The notes: a model not told the origin generated them from the sequence alone. Positions 1 to 9,500 are shown, counted from the first letter of the stretch. The stretch: DNA of 64,000 nt from Brachybacterium ginsengisoli (GCF_002407065.1 NZ_CP023564.1:2294001-2358000); one strand, 5' to 3'. Numbers and translations are program-made.

Positions 1-674
1 TCGTCGCGCGATTCGGCGGCCACCACGAGATCGAGCAGCGCCCGCCCCACATCGGCCCCCCAGTCCTGCGCGTCCTCGGCCCGGGCGGCGTCGTCGGCCG
101 CTTCCAGCAGCTCCTCGAGCCGGCCGTCGGACCGCGCCCGGTGCACGGCCTTCGCCGCCGTCTGCAGGGCCGGTATCCCGGCGGGGATCCCGTCGAACCA
201 GCCCTTGCGACGGGCGCCGGCCGATGCCTGCTCAGCCGCCTTGACCGCATGCCACTGCGCGATGATCTGCTCGACGTCGTCGGGATCCTCGAGGGCGTCG
301 TCCGGACGCTCGCCGAACACGTGCGGGTTGCGCCGCTCCATCTTCGCGATGAACGAGCGGGCCACGTCGTCGATGTCCCAGGGCGGGTCCTCCTCCTCGG
401 CCACCCGGGCGTGGAAGAGGATCTGGAACAGCAGGTCGCCGAGCTCGTCCGTGAGAGCGCCTGGGCCGTGCGCGGCGGGATCGTCGATGACCTCGAGGAC
501 CTCGTGGGACTCCTCGAGCAGGTACCGGGCCAGCGAGGCATGGGTCTGGCGGTGGGTCCAGGCATCGCCGTGCGGAGCCCGCAGCGCCTCCATCACCTCG
601 ACCGCGCGCAGCAGCGCGCCGCCCCGGACGGGCGGCGCGGCATCGGGTTCCGGGTCGTGCTGCGGGTCGCTCAC
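1..674 (-). CDS. mazG: MazG nucleoside triphosphate pyrophosphohydrolase (3' end outside window)
   Basis: The reverse strand reads as one open frame of 224 codons from a GTG at 674 to the window edge. It contains the MazG helical metal-binding signature: EESHEVLEVID followed by DELGDLLFQILFHARVA (roughly residues 53-90), and the downstream region with RRNPHVFG and the QWHAVKAAE stretch typical of MazG proteins. The family hydrolyses (d)NTPs, including aberrant nucleotides, to the monophosphate and pyrophosphate in the cytosol. The gene starts 10 bp after the mfd stop and is probably transcribed with it. I see no strong ribosome-binding site in front of the GTG, so coupling to mfd translation is likely. 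The C-terminal end is missing only because the window stops. Confidence 0.9.
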   Translation of the reverse strand, partial: MSDPQHDPEPDAAPPVRGGALLRAVEVMEALRAPHGDAWTHRQTHASLARYLLEESHEVLEVIDDPAAHGPGALTDELGDLLFQILFHARVAEEEDPPWDIDDVARSFIAKMERRNPHVFGERPDDALEDPDDVEQIIAQWHAVKAAEQASAGARRKGWFDGIPAGIPALQTAAKAVHRARSDGRLEELLEAADDAARAEDAQDWGADVGRALLDLVVAAESRD

Positions 675-684
675 AGGAGCGAGG

Positions 685-3600
685 CTACTTCGCCGAGCCC
701 TTAACCGTGGGCGCCGCGATCTGCTCCGCCGCGCCGGGGACGAGCGTGCGCAGCACCTCACGGGCCCAGTCGAGCAGCTCGTGGTCCCGCAGCTCGGTGC
801 CTCCGAAGCGCGAGGTCATCGGCCGAGGGACGAGGACCTGCCGCACGGCGGGCTTGAGCACCGTCCCCGGGTAGAGGCGCTTCATCCGCATCGCGACGGA
901 ATCCGCGACCTCCACGTGGGCGAAGCGGATCATCTTGCCCTGGGCCTGGATCTCGTCGACCCCGGCGGCCCGGGCATCGATCCGGAACCTCGCCACGTCC
1001 AGCAGCACCTCGACCGGGGCGGGCGGCGCGCCGTACCGGTCCGAGAGCTCCGCGCGGATCTGCTCGATCTCCGAGACCTCCCGCACCGCGGACAGCTTCG
1101 AGTAGGCCTCCAGGCGCAGGCGCTCGGAGCCGATGTAGTCGTGCGGGACATGGGCGTCCAGCGGCAGCTCGACCCGGATCTCCTTCTCCGGCGCCGCGGA
1201 CTCGCCGCGGAAGGCCGCGACGGCCTCCCCCACCATCCGCACGTAGAGGTCGAAGCCCACCCCGGCGATGTGGCCGGACTGCTCCCCGCCCAGGAGGTTG
1301 CCGGCCCCGCGGATCTCGAGGTCCTTCATCGCCACCTGCATGCCGGCCCCGAGGTCGGTGTTGGTGGCGAGGGTGGTGAGGCGATCATGCGCGAGCTCCG
1401 TGAGCGGCTTGGTCGCGCCGTAGAGGAAGTAGGCGTAGGCGCGCTCGCTGGAGCGGCCGACGCGCCCGCGCAGCTGGTGCAGCTGCGAGAGGCCGAACTT
1501 GTCGGCGTTCTCGACGATCAGGGTGTTGGCGTTGGCGATGTCCAGCCCGGTCTCGACGATGGTGGTGCACACCAGCACGTCGAAGTCCCGCTCCCAGAAG
1601 TCGACGATGACGCGCTCGAGCTGGTGCTCGTTCATCTTGCCGTGGGCGACCTGGACCCGTGCATCGGGCACCAGCTCGCGCAGATGCGCGGCGACCCGAT
1701 CGATGTCCTCGACCCGGTTGTGGATGTAGAAGACCTGGCCCTCACGCAGCAGCTCGCGCCGGATCGCGGCGGTGACCTGCTTGTCCTCCTGGGCGCCGAC
1801 ATAGGTCAGCACCGGGTGGCGCTCCTCGGGCGGGGTGGCCAGGATCGACATCTCGCGGATCCCGGTGACCGCCATCTCGAGGGTGCGCGGGATCGGCGTC
1901 GCGGACATCGAGAGCACGTCGACGTTCGTGCGCAGCGCCTTGAGCGTCTCCTTGTGCTCGACGCCGAAGCGCTGCTCCTCGTCGACGATCAGGAGACCGA
2001 GGTCCTTGAAGCGGACGCTGCCGGTGAGCAGGCGGTGGGTGCCGATCACCACGTCGACGCTGCCGTCGGCGAGGCCCTCGATGGTGGCCGTGGAGTCGCC
2101 CGGGTTCTGGAAGCGCGAGAGGCCCCGCACGGTGACCGGGAAACCGGTGTACCGCTCGGTGAAGGTGTCCAGGTGCTGCTGCGCGAGCAGGGTGGTGGGA
2201 GCGAGGACGGCGACCTGCTTGCCGTCCTGGACCGCCTTGAACGCGGCGCGCACCGCGATCTCGGTCTTGCCGTAGCCGACGTCGCCGAGGATCAGCCGGT
2301 CCATGGGGACCGTCTTCTCCATGTCGCCCTTGACGTCGTCGATGGTCGAGAGCTGATCCGGCGTCTCGACGAACTCGAAGGAGTCCTCGAGCTCCAGCTG
2401 CCAGGGGGTGTCGGGACCGAAGGCGTGGCCCGGAGCGGACTGCCGGGCGGAGTACAGGCGCACCAGCTCGTCGGCGATCTCGCGGATCGCCTTGCGCGCC
2501 CGGGACTTGGTCTTCGCCCAGTCGGCACCGCCCATCCGGTTGACGGAGGGCTCCTCGCCGCCGACGTACTTCGTGACCTGGTCGAGCTGGTCGCTGGGCA
2601 CGTAGAGGCGATCGCCCGGCTGACCCTTCTTGGAGGCCGCGTACTCGATGACCAGGTACTCGCGGGTGGTGCGCTTGGCGCCGACGCCCACGGCGCGGCT
2701 GGTCATCTCCACGAAGCGTCCCACGCCGTGATGGGAGTGGACGACGTGGTCCCCGGGGCGCAGCTGCAGCGGGTCCACGACGTTGCGGCGCCGCGAGGGC
2801 ATCTTGCGGTCCTCGCCGCGGCGCGCCCCGGACTTGCCGGTGAGGTCCCGCTCGGCGGCCAGGACGAGCTTGAGGTCGGCGTCGACCAGTCCCTCGACGA
2901 AGGGGCCGACGGTGACGACGGCCTCGCCGGGTCCGACGGGGTCGGAGAGCTCCGGGGCGAAGACCGCGGGCATCCCGTCGGCGCGGAGGTTCTCCGTCAC
3001 GTGCCGGGCGCCGCCGGGCCCGACCATGGTGGCCACGACGGACCAGCCCTCGGTGCGGCGCTTCTCGAGATCCTTCGCGGCGTCCCCCGCGCGTCCGGAG
3101 TAGCCGGGGTGGGTGGTCGAGGAGGTGGTGAGGTCGACGTCGGTGTCCAGGCCGAAGGCCGCCAGGGTGAACCAGGGCCGCCCGCCCTCGCGGGCGTGCC
3201 CCTTCGCCTCGGACAGCGGCACGAAGCTCGCCGCGCCCACGTCGATCGGGAGCCCTCCCCCGGCGGCGGCGCTGGACCACGCCGCGGCGAGGAACTCCTC
3301 GGTGGTGGCGACCAGCTCGTCGGCCCGGGCGCGGGCCTTCTCCGGGTCCAGCACCAGGAAGCGCGCGCCGGCCGGGAGCACGTCGGCGACCTGCTCCATC
3401 TCGCCGACGAGGACCGGGCTGAGCGATTCCATGCCGTCGGCCGCGATCCCGTCGGCGATCCGCAGCAGCAGATCGCGCACGCCGGGCAGCTCCTCGGCGC
3501 GGGACCGGGCGCGCTCGCGCACCGCGGGGGTCAGGAGGATCTCGCGGCAGGGCGGGGCGTCCAGGCCCCGCGGCGCCGGGTCCAGGGAGCGCTGGTCCGC

Positions 3601-4296
3601 GACGGAGAAGTAGCGGACGTCGTCGATCTCGTCGCCGAAGAGGTCCACGCGCACCGGGTGCGGCTCGGTGGGCGGGAAGACGTCCAGGATCCCGCCGCGC
3701 ACCGCGAACTCGCCGCGCTTCTCGACCATGTCGACCCGGACGTAGGCGGCGTCGACGAGATCGCGCTCGATGTCCTCGAGCGCGTAGGTGTCCCCTACCG
3801 CGGCGCGCACGGGGCGCAGGTCCCCGAGCCCCTTCGCGATGGGCTGCAGGAGGGAGCGCACCGGCATCAGGACCACGTGGGCGGGGTCCTCGGTCTCGGG
3901 GTGCGCGATGCGGCGGAGCGTCGAGAGCCGCTTGGCGACGGTGTCCGCGCGCGGGGAGAGCCGCTCGTGGGGCAGGGTCTCCCAGGCGGGCAGCTCGACC
4001 AGATGCTCGGTGCCGACGAGGGCGCTGAGGGCGGAGCGCAGATCGTCGGCCGCCCGTGTGGTCGGGGTGACGATGACCAGGGGCTCCTCGGCGGTGGCCT
4101 GCCGGGCGAGGTCGGCCACGAGGAAGGGGAACAGCCCGGTGGCGGCGACGATGCTGCCGCCCTCGCCCGACTCGGTGCCCTCGGCGACCAGCGACCGGAC
4201 CGCGGTGAGGTCCCGGCCGGCCGCCAGCTGGTCCAGCAGCGGGCGCAGCGGCGGGTGCGCGGTCGTCGGGGTGGGGGCGGCGGTCTGCGCGGTCAT
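685..4296 (-). CDS. mfd: transcription-repair coupling factor Mfd
   Basis: A 1203-residue protein, the normal length for Mfd. In order it shows an N-terminal UvrB-like region, a CarD-like RNA-polymerase interaction domain near residue 510 (LRPGDHVVHSHHGVGRF), a superfamily-2 translocase with Walker A GDVGYGKTE near 675 and IVDEEQRFG as motif II near 767, a helicase C lobe, and the C-terminal TRCF domain. Mfd removes RNA polymerase stalled at DNA lesions and recruits UvrA. Its ATG overlaps the pth stop by 4 bp (ATGA), so it is translationally coupled to pth; mazG follows directly. The opposite strand also stays open over the same stretch for more than 1400 codons, an effect of high GC at third positions, not a gene. 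Confidence 0.98.
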   Translation of the reverse strand: MTAQTAAPTPTTAHPPLRPLLDQLAAGRDLTAVRSLVAEGTESGEGGSIVAATGLFPFLVADLARQATAEEPLVIVTPTTRAADDLRSALSALVGTEHLVELPAWETLPHERLSPRADTVAKRLSTLRRIAHPETEDPAHVVLMPVRSLLQPIAKGLGDLRPVRAAVGDTYALEDIERDLVDAAYVRVDMVEKRGEFAVRGGILDVFPPTEPHPVRVDLFGDEIDDVRYFSVADQRSLDPAPRGLDAPPCREILLTPAVRERARSRAEELPGVRDLLLRIADGIAADGMESLSPVLVGEMEQVADVLPAGARFLVLDPEKARARADELVATTEEFLAAAWSSAAAGGGLPIDVGAASFVPLSEAKGHAREGGRPWFTLAAFGLDTDVDLTTSSTTHPGYSGRAGDAAKDLEKRRTEGWSVVATMVGPGGARHVTENLRADGMPAVFAPELSDPVGPGEAVVTVGPFVEGLVDADLKLVLAAERDLTGKSGARRGEDRKMPSRRRNVVDPLQLRPGDHVVHSHHGVGRFVEMTSRAVGVGAKRTTREYLVIEYAASKKGQPGDRLYVPSDQLDQVTKYVGGEEPSVNRMGGADWAKTKSRARKAIREIADELVRLYSARQSAPGHAFGPDTPWQLELEDSFEFVETPDQLSTIDDVKGDMEKTVPMDRLILGDVGYGKTEIAVRAAFKAVQDGKQVAVLAPTTLLAQQHLDTFTERYTGFPVTVRGLSRFQNPGDSTATIEGLADGSVDVVIGTHRLLTGSVRFKDLGLLIVDEEQRFGVEHKETLKALRTNVDVLSMSATPIPRTLEMAVTGIREMSILATPPEERHPVLTYVGAQEDKQVTAAIRRELLREGQVFYIHNRVEDIDRVAAHLRELVPDARVQVAHGKMNEHQLERVIVDFWERDFDVLVCTTIVETGLDIANANTLIVENADKFGLSQLHQLRGRVGRSSERAYAYFLYGATKPLTELAHDRLTTLATNTDLGAGMQVAMKDLEIRGAGNLLGGEQSGHIAGVGFDLYVRMVGEAVAAFRGESAAPEKEIRVELPLDAHVPHDYIGSERLRLEAYSKLSAVREVSEIEQIRAELSDRYGAPPAPVEVLLDVARFRIDARAAGVDEIQAQGKMIRFAHVEVADSVAMRMKRLYPGTVLKPAVRQVLVPRPMTSRFGGTELRDHELLDWAREVLRTLVPGAAEQIAAPTVKGSAK

Positions 4297-4907
4297 CGGA
4301 TCTCTCGGGAGTGGAAGCGCTGCTGGGCGGCGGTGAGGCCCTCGAGGACCACGGACTCGACGGCGTCCGCCGCATCGGACACGAGCAGGTCCAGGGACTT
4401 CCGCTCGGTGGTGCTGAAGGGGGCCAGCACATGGTCGGCGGTGTCGCGGCCGCCGGGAGGACGGCCGACGCCGACGCGGACCCGGAGGTAGTCCTTGGTG
4501 CCGAGAGCTCGGGTGATGTCCCGCAGCCCGTTGTGGCCGCCCTCGCCGCCGCCGAGCTTCAGCCGCACGGCGTCGAAGGGGATGTCCACCTCGTCGTGCA
4601 CGGCGACCACCCGGTCCGGGGGGATGTCGTAGTAGGCCGCGAGCGCCTTCACCGGGCCGCCGGAGACGTTCATGTATGTGGTGGTCTTGGCGAGGATGAC
4701 CCGCTCGCCGGCGCCGGGCGCTCCGAGCCTGCCCTCGAGCACGACGGCCTGGGCGCGGCGGGCGGCGGTGAAGCGGCCCCCGGAGGCGTCGGCGATGTGG
4801 TCCAGGACCATCTGACCGATGTTGTGCCGGGTCGCGGCGTACTTCGAGCCGGGGTTGCCGAGTCCCACCACCAGGTAGGGACCGGGCCGACGTTCGCTCA
4901 CGGACAT
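4293..4907 (-). CDS. pth: peptidyl-tRNA hydrolase
   Basis: A 204-residue protein beginning MSVSERRPGPYLVVGLGNPG, with the Pth signature GLGNPGSKYAATRHNIG, whose His is the catalytic residue of the family, and the internal KTTTYMNVSG and VHDEVDIPF motifs. The enzyme releases peptides from peptidyl-tRNA that has dropped off ribosomes. The frame is open further upstream, but the start at 4907 carries a proper AGGAG ribosome-binding site and gives the usual family length. It is the first gene of a pth-mfd-mazG run and overlaps mfd by 4 bp. rplY lies upstream in the same direction, the common actinobacterial rplY-pth order, separated here by a long hairpin. Confidence 0.97.
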   Translation of the reverse strand: MSVSERRPGPYLVVGLGNPGSKYAATRHNIGQMVLDHIADASGGRFTAARRAQAVVLEGRLGAPGAGERVILAKTTTYMNVSGGPVKALAAYYDIPPDRVVAVHDEVDIPFDAVRLKLGGGEGGHNGLRDITRALGTKDYLRVRVGVGRPPGGRDTADHVLAPFSTTERKSLDLLVSDAADAVESVVLEGLTAAQQRFHSREIR

Positions 4908-5055
4908 GGGCTGCTCCTCGCTGCTGGCTGGGTCACGGCCGATGGCTCCGCCCGCGCGGTCGGCACTCGGTCGGTGCCGCCGCCGGTCCCTCTCGGCACT
5001 GTGCTGTTCCGGGATGGCGCAGCTCCGGGAGGGGCGTTCTCTCGACCCCGGACAC

Positions 5056-5094
5056 CGTACCGGGGCGCCGCGCTGAGCGCGACGCCCCGGTACG
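5056..5094 (-). terminator. terminator-like hairpin after rplY
   Basis: A perfect 12-bp inverted repeat (arms 5056-5067 and 5083-5094, 15-nt loop) lies 60 bp downstream of the rplY stop and about 150 bp before the pth start. There is no T-run, as usual for this GC-rich group. It may end rplY mRNA or only attenuate read-through into pth. Confidence 0.55.
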
Positions 5095-5154
5095 TGGGGT
5101 GTGAGCAACGGAGCGGGTGCGGCGGCGGACCCGCCGCTCCCCGCTCCGGAGGGA

Positions 5155-5760
5155 TCACTCCTCGTCCGCGGACTCCTCGGCGGTCTCCTCGGAGCCCTCC
5201 GCGGTCTCGTCGTCCTCGGACTCGACGCGCGGGAGGGCGACGCTGGCCACGATGAGCTCGGCGTCGGAGACCAGCTCGCTGCCCTCGGGGAGGGTGACGT
5301 CGCCGGCGAAGACCTGGAAGCCGTCCTCGGCGCCCTCGACGTCGACCTCGACGTGCTCGGGCACGTTCAGGGCGTCGACCGAGAGGGAGAGGGTCTGCAG
5401 GTCCACGAAGGCCGCGGCCGGGGCGACGGGCTCACCGGTGAGGACGACCGGGATCTCGACCTCGACCTTCTCGCCCTTGCGGACGGTGATGAGGTCGAGG
5501 TGGCTCAGGGAGCGCTTCAGCGGGTGACGCTGGATCTCCTTGATCAGGGCCAGGTGGGAGGTGCCGTCGGCGAGCGAGAGCTCGAGCAGCGCGTTGGAGT
5601 TACGCGCCGCGAGGGCGGTCTCGTGGCCCGGCAGCGACAGGTGGATGGGGGCCTCGCCGTGTCCGTACAGGACGGCGGGGACGCGGCCCTCGACGCGCAG
5701 GCGGCGGGCTGCGCCCTTGCCGAAGTCCTCGCGGGTCTCGACGTTCAGCTTCTCAGCCAT
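5155..5760 (-). CDS. rplY: 50S ribosomal protein L25/Ctc (long form)
   Basis: A 201-residue protein beginning MAEKLNVETREDFGKGAARR, with the L25 5S-rRNA-binding domain (residues about 1-95, including VPAVLYGHGEAP) followed by the C-terminal beta domain of the Ctc/TL5 long form and an acidic tail rich in Glu and Asp. It binds 5S rRNA in the large subunit. The start at 5760 has GGAG spaced 8 nt upstream; the frame could begin 18 codons earlier, but that extension is basic and not family-like. A TAATCT extended -10 element lies about 140 bp upstream. prs is upstream in the same direction but separated by a strong terminator. Confidence 0.96.
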   Translation of the reverse strand: MAEKLNVETREDFGKGAARRLRVEGRVPAVLYGHGEAPIHLSLPGHETALAARNSNALLELSLADGTSHLALIKEIQRHPLKRSLSHLDLITVRKGEKVEVEIPVVLTGEPVAPAAAFVDLQTLSLSVDALNVPEHVEVDVEGAEDGFQVFAGDVTLPEGSELVSDAELIVASVALPRVESEDDETAEGSEETAEESADEE

Positions 5761-5899
5761 GGGTGTGCTCCTCGTGGATGCGGTGGCTCGACGGTGAGCG
5801 ACGCCACGGGGCACTGGGGGCCGCTGGGCCTCCCGGTTCTCCGCACCGCGTCGATCACGGACGGGCTGATGCCCGCTCCCTCGCCGAAGTGACCCGGTG

Positions 5900-5905
5900 A
5901 GATTA
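5900..5905 (-). promoter_or_regulatory. possible extended -10 promoter for rplY
   Basis: On the reverse strand TGCTAATCT forms an extended -10 (TG-N-TAATCT) in the 284-bp gap between prs and rplY. No good -35 box is visible, which fits an extended -10 promoter. It sits in one of the few AT-rich spots of the gap. Confidence 0.4.
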
Positions 5906-5982
5906 GCACGGGCCCGCGGGTACGACGGAGCGGACGTGAGGGGCGCCGCACAGCGCTGTCGGCGTGCGTCCGGGGAACGAGG

Positions 5983-6016
5983 ACGACCCCGCCTCCCAGA
6001 GGGGAGACGGGGTCGT
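5983..6016 (-). terminator. terminator of the glmU-prs unit
   Basis: A 15-position stem with one mismatch (arms 5983-5997 and 6002-6016, about 4-nt loop) lies about 30 bp beyond the prs stop at 6045. Position and stability suit an intrinsic terminator for prs. Confidence 0.7.
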
Positions 6017-6044
6017 TGGCGATCGGACGGTGAGAGCCCTCGGC

Positions 6045-7025
6045 TCAGACCTCGCCGTCGAAGAGGCTGGTGACCGAGCCGTCGTCGAAGACGGCGCGGA
6101 TCGCCCGGGCGAGCAGCGGCGCGATCGACAGCTGGGTGAGCCGGTCGAACTGCTTCTCGGGCGGGACCGGAAGCGTGTTGGTGCAGACCACCTCGCGCAC
6201 CTTGCTGTTCTTCAGCCGCTCGGTGGCGGGGTCGGAGAGGATCGGGTGGGTGGTCGCGATGACCACGGAGTCCGCGCCGTTGGCGACCAGGGCGTCGGCC
6301 GCCTGCACGATGGTCCCGGCGGTGTCGATCATGTCGTCGACGAGGATGCAGGTCTTCCCCTCGACGTCACCGATCACGCGCTTGGCCACGGCCTGGTTGG
6401 GCCGACGGGGGTCGCGGGACTTGTGGATGAAGGCGAGGTTCACCCCGCCGAGCTTCTTCGCCCACTGCTCCGCCACGCGGATCCGACCGGCATCCGGGGA
6501 GACGACGGCGATGTCCTCCTCGCCGTACTTCTCCTGGATGTACTCGGCCAGGATCGGCAGCGCCATCAGGTGGTCGACGGGACGCCCGAAGTAGCCCTGC
6601 ACCTGCGGGGCGTGCAGGTCCACGGAGATCATGCGATCCGCACCGGCGGTCTCGTAGAGGTCCGCCATGAGCCGTGCAGAGATGGGCTCGCGGCCGCGGT
6701 GCTTCTTGTCCTGGCGCGCGTACGGGAAGCTCGGAGCGATCGCGGTGATGCGCTTGGCGGAGGCCCGCTTGAGCGCGTCGATCATGATCAGGTGCTCCAT
6801 CACCCAGGTGTTGATCGGAGCCGGGTGGGACTGCAGCACGAAGACGTCGGTGCCGCGCACGGACTCCCCGTAGCGCACGTAGATCTCGCCGTTGGCGAAG
6901 TCCCAGGCGTCCATCGGCAGGACCTCGACGCCGAGCTCGTCGGCGACCTCCTGCGCGAGGACGGGGTGGGCCCGTCCGGAGGCGAGGACGAGGCGCTTCT
7001 CCCCGGTGGTGACGATTCCGCTCAT
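6045..7025 (-). CDS. prs: ribose-phosphate pyrophosphokinase (PRPP synthase, class I)
   Basis: A 326-residue protein, normal for bacterial PRPP synthases. It has the ATP-binding loop and the RQDKKHRGREPISARL region near residue 110, the VDLHAPQVQGYF metal-site motif, and the PRPP-binding loop LVDDMIDTAGTI near residue 230. It makes PRPP from ribose 5-phosphate and ATP for purine, pyrimidine, His, Trp and NAD synthesis. The ATG overlaps the glmU stop by 4 bp, so the two are translated together; glmU-prs is a conserved pair in actinobacteria and bacilli. Confidence 0.98.
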   Translation of the reverse strand: MSGIVTTGEKRLVLASGRAHPVLAQEVADELGVEVLPMDAWDFANGEIYVRYGESVRGTDVFVLQSHPAPINTWVMEHLIMIDALKRASAKRITAIAPSFPYARQDKKHRGREPISARLMADLYETAGADRMISVDLHAPQVQGYFGRPVDHLMALPILAEYIQEKYGEEDIAVVSPDAGRIRVAEQWAKKLGGVNLAFIHKSRDPRRPNQAVAKRVIGDVEGKTCILVDDMIDTAGTIVQAADALVANGADSVVIATTHPILSDPATERLKNSKVREVVCTNTLPVPPEKQFDRLTQLSIAPLLARAIRAVFDDGSVTSLFDGEV

Positions 7026-8530
7026 CGCTGCTCGTGCTCCTTGTGCTCATCGGCGGCAGTGTCTGCAGGCGTCCTGGCAACGGACCCATCGTCGGCGCCG
7101 AGGGCTGCACGGGCAGCGGCCTCGGCCGCGGTCCCCGCACGGCGTCGCAGGGTCCATCCTTCCATGTTCCGCTGCGAGACGGCGTTGACGCCCAGCGCTC
7201 CGGCGGGGACGTCCTTGCGGACGGTGGTGCCGGCGCCCGTCGCGGCCCCGTCACCGATGGTGACCGGCGCCACCAGCACGTTGTCGGAGCCGACACGGAC
7301 GTGGCGCCCGACCGTGGTGCGGTGCTTGTTCACGCCGTCGTAGTTCGCGACGATCGTGCCGGCGCCGATGTTGGTGCCCTCACCGATCTCGGCATCGCCC
7401 ACGTAGCTCAGGTGCGGGACCTTCGCCCCCTCGCCGATGCGGGCGTTCTTGGTCTCGACGAAGCCGCCGATCTTGCCCTTGCTCCCGAGGTCCGTCCCGG
7501 CCCGCAGGTAGGAGAACGGGCCGACGGTCGCCCCGGCGCCGATCACGGCGAGCAGCGCATGGGAGCGGACCACCTCGGCGCCGGCGCCCACCTCGGTGTC
7601 GCGCAGGGTCGAGTCCGGGCCGATCACGGCCTCCGCGCCGACGTCGGTGGCGCCGTGGAGCTGGACGCCGGGGAGGATCACGGCGTCCTGCCCGATCGTG
7701 ACGTCGGCGTCGATCCAGGTGGTGGCGGGATCCACGAGCGTGACCCCGGCGCGCATGTGGCGCTCCAGGATGCGGCGGTTCATCTCGGCGCCGAGCTGGG
7801 CGAGCTGGACGCGGTCGTTCACGCCCTCGACGATCATCACGTCCTCGGTGACCACGGCCCGCACGGAGCGGCCGTCGGCCCGGGCGATGGACAGGACATC
7901 GGTGAGGTACATCTCGCCCTGGGCGTTGTCCGTGCCGATCCGGCCGAGGGCGTCGCGCAGCACGGCGAGGTCGAAGGCGTAGATGCCGGAGTTGATCTCG
8001 TCGATCGCGAGCTGGGTCTCGTCGGCGTCCTTGTGCTCGACGATGCCGAGCACCTCGGAGCCGTCCTCGCTGCGCAGGATGCGGCCGTAGCCGGTGGGGT
8101 CGGGCACACGGGCGCTGAGCACGGTGGCGGCGGCACCTGCCGCTTCATGGGCCTGGACCAGCTCGCGCAGGGTGGCGGGGTCCAGCAGCGGCACGTCGCC
8201 GTAGGTGACGAGCACCGTGCCCTCGCTCGCGGTGACCTTCTCGAGGCCGCACTGCACGGCACGACCGGTCCCGGGGACCTCGTCCTGGTCGGCGACGACG
8301 ACCTCGGAGGCATGCTCGGCGAGATGCTCGGCGACGCGCTCCCGCTCGTGGCGGAGCACGACCACCAGCTCGGCGGGGCCCGTGCCCTCGGCGGCCGTGA
8401 CGGCGTGCACGAGGAGCGATCTGCCCCCGATCTCGTGGAGGACCTTGGGCCTCCTGGACTTCATCCGGGTCCCGGCTCCTGCGGCCAGCACGATCACGGC
8501 GGCAGGGGCTGCGGTCTCTTCGATTCCCAC
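7022..8530 (-). CDS. glmU: bifunctional UDP-GlcNAc pyrophosphorylase / GlcN-1-P acetyltransferase
   Basis: A 502-residue protein with an N-terminal nucleotidyltransferase domain (LAAGAGTRMKSRRPKVL near residue 14) and a C-terminal left-handed beta-helix of hexapeptide repeats ending with the YDGVNKHRTTVG acetyltransferase region. It makes UDP-GlcNAc for peptidoglycan. The frame is open much further upstream, but that would run through the tRNA-Gln gene; the GTG at 8530 has a GAGGAG ribosome-binding site 8 nt away and gives the right length. Coupled to prs by an ATGA overlap. Confidence 0.96.
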   Translation of the reverse strand: MGIEETAAPAAVIVLAAGAGTRMKSRRPKVLHEIGGRSLLVHAVTAAEGTGPAELVVVLRHERERVAEHLAEHASEVVVADQDEVPGTGRAVQCGLEKVTASEGTVLVTYGDVPLLDPATLRELVQAHEAAGAAATVLSARVPDPTGYGRILRSEDGSEVLGIVEHKDADETQLAIDEINSGIYAFDLAVLRDALGRIGTDNAQGEMYLTDVLSIARADGRSVRAVVTEDVMIVEGVNDRVQLAQLGAEMNRRILERHMRAGVTLVDPATTWIDADVTIGQDAVILPGVQLHGATDVGAEAVIGPDSTLRDTEVGAGAEVVRSHALLAVIGAGATVGPFSYLRAGTDLGSKGKIGGFVETKNARIGEGAKVPHLSYVGDAEIGEGTNIGAGTIVANYDGVNKHRTTVGRHVRVGSDNVLVAPVTIGDGAATGAGTTVRKDVPAGALGVNAVSQRNMEGWTLRRRAGTAAEAAARAALGADDGSVARTPADTAADEHKEHEQR

Positions 8531-8616
8531 GTCAGCGGCTCCTCGAGGTCTTCGACGGGTGGGGCATGCGGCGGCGCCGCGGTCGTCCTGCGACATCGCC
8601 GGAACGGCGACGGGCG

Positions 8617-8688
8617 TTCCGCCATCAGGACTCGAACCTGAAACTTCAGAACCAAAATCTGAGGTGTTGCCGATTACACCATGGCGGA
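8617..8688 (-). tRNA. tRNA-Gln (anticodon TTG)
   Basis: The reverse strand folds as a full cloverleaf: 7-bp acceptor stem (TCCGCCA with TGGCGGA), D stem GTGT/ACAC, anticodon stem TCAGA/TCTGA with a 7-nt loop carrying TTG (bases 8653-8655), and T arm CAGG-TTCGAGT-CCTG. The discriminator is A and the CCA end is not encoded. It lies 87 bp before glmU in the same direction. A TAGGAT hexamer on the same strand at 8763-8768 could be its -10 box. Confidence 0.96.
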
Positions 8689-8858
8689 GCGCGCCCTCCG
8701 GTCCGCCGCCCGGCCGATCCGTCCGGGCGCCGACGGGCAGGTGGCGCCTCGGGCGCGGCCCGATCCTACCGTTCGACGGCAGGTCAGCGGACGCCGACGC
8801 CGGTCGGGGCCGCCCGTTCCCGGCGGGCGCCGCGCCGGGCGTGTGGGAGACTCCCGCC

Positions 8859-9500
8859 ATGGTGGAGAAGGCAGCCTCTCGCGCGCGGACCACGCGCATG
8901 TCCGGCACGGAGCGCCGTGAGCAGCTGGTCGCGGTGGGGCGGAGCGTGTTCGCCGAGAAGGGCTTCGACATGGCCTCCGTCGAGGAGATCGCGGCCCGCG
9001 CGAAGGTCTCCAAGCCGATCGTCTACGAGCACTTCGGGGGCAAGGAAGGGCTGTACGCGGTGGTCGTCGACCGCGAGGTCTCCACCCTGCTGGGCGACCT
9101 CGAGACCTCTCTCCAGGATCAGCGCTCGCATCCTCGGGTGCTCATGGAGCGCGCCGCACTCGCCTTCCTCTCCTACATCGACGAGAACGAGGACGGCTTC
9201 CGGATCCTGGTGCGGGACTCCCCCGTCAGCCACGCCGTCGGCACCTTCTCCTCCCTCCTCACCGACGTGGCCCAGCGGGTCGAGGAGATCCTCGCCACTC
9301 AGCTGCGGCTGCACCGCTACCCCGCACGGGACGCCGCGCTGTACGCCCAGATGCTGGTGGGGATGGTGGCCTACACCGGTCAGTGGTGGCTGGAGACGCG
9401 CAGGCCCTCCAAGGAGATCGTCGCCGCCCGCATGGTGAACCTCTCCTGGTACGGGCTGAGCGCTCTGCAGAAGAAGCCCGAGCTGCGGGCGGGCACCTAG
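8859..9500 (+). CDS. TetR-family transcriptional regulator
   Basis: A 213-residue protein with an N-terminal TetR helix-turn-helix: RREQLVAVGRSVFAEKGFD, then SVEEIAARAKVSKPIVYEHF, residues about 20-65. The remaining helical part is the ligand-binding and dimer domain; no ligand can be read from sequence. A start at 8898 (MSGTERREQ) is possible. There is no Shine-Dalgarno before 8859; a weak -10-like GAGACT ends 6 nt upstream, suggesting a leaderless message. The MarR gene follows after 9 bp, but with its own promoter overlapping this stop codon. Confidence 0.92.
   Translation: MVEKAASRARTTRMSGTERREQLVAVGRSVFAEKGFDMASVEEIAARAKVSKPIVYEHFGGKEGLYAVVVDREVSTLLGDLETSLQDQRSHPRVLMERAALAFLSYIDENEDGFRILVRDSPVSHAVGTFSSLLTDVAQRVEEILATQLRLHRYPARDAALYAQMLVGMVAYTGQWWLETRRPSKEIVAARMVNLSWYGLSALQKKPELRAGT

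Noticed and set aside
205..4491. A 1428-codon open frame on the plus strand antisense to mfd
   Set aside because: It is an echo of the strong G/C third-position bias of mfd on the other strand; no domains, atypical His/Asp/Arg-rich composition, and mfd is intact.
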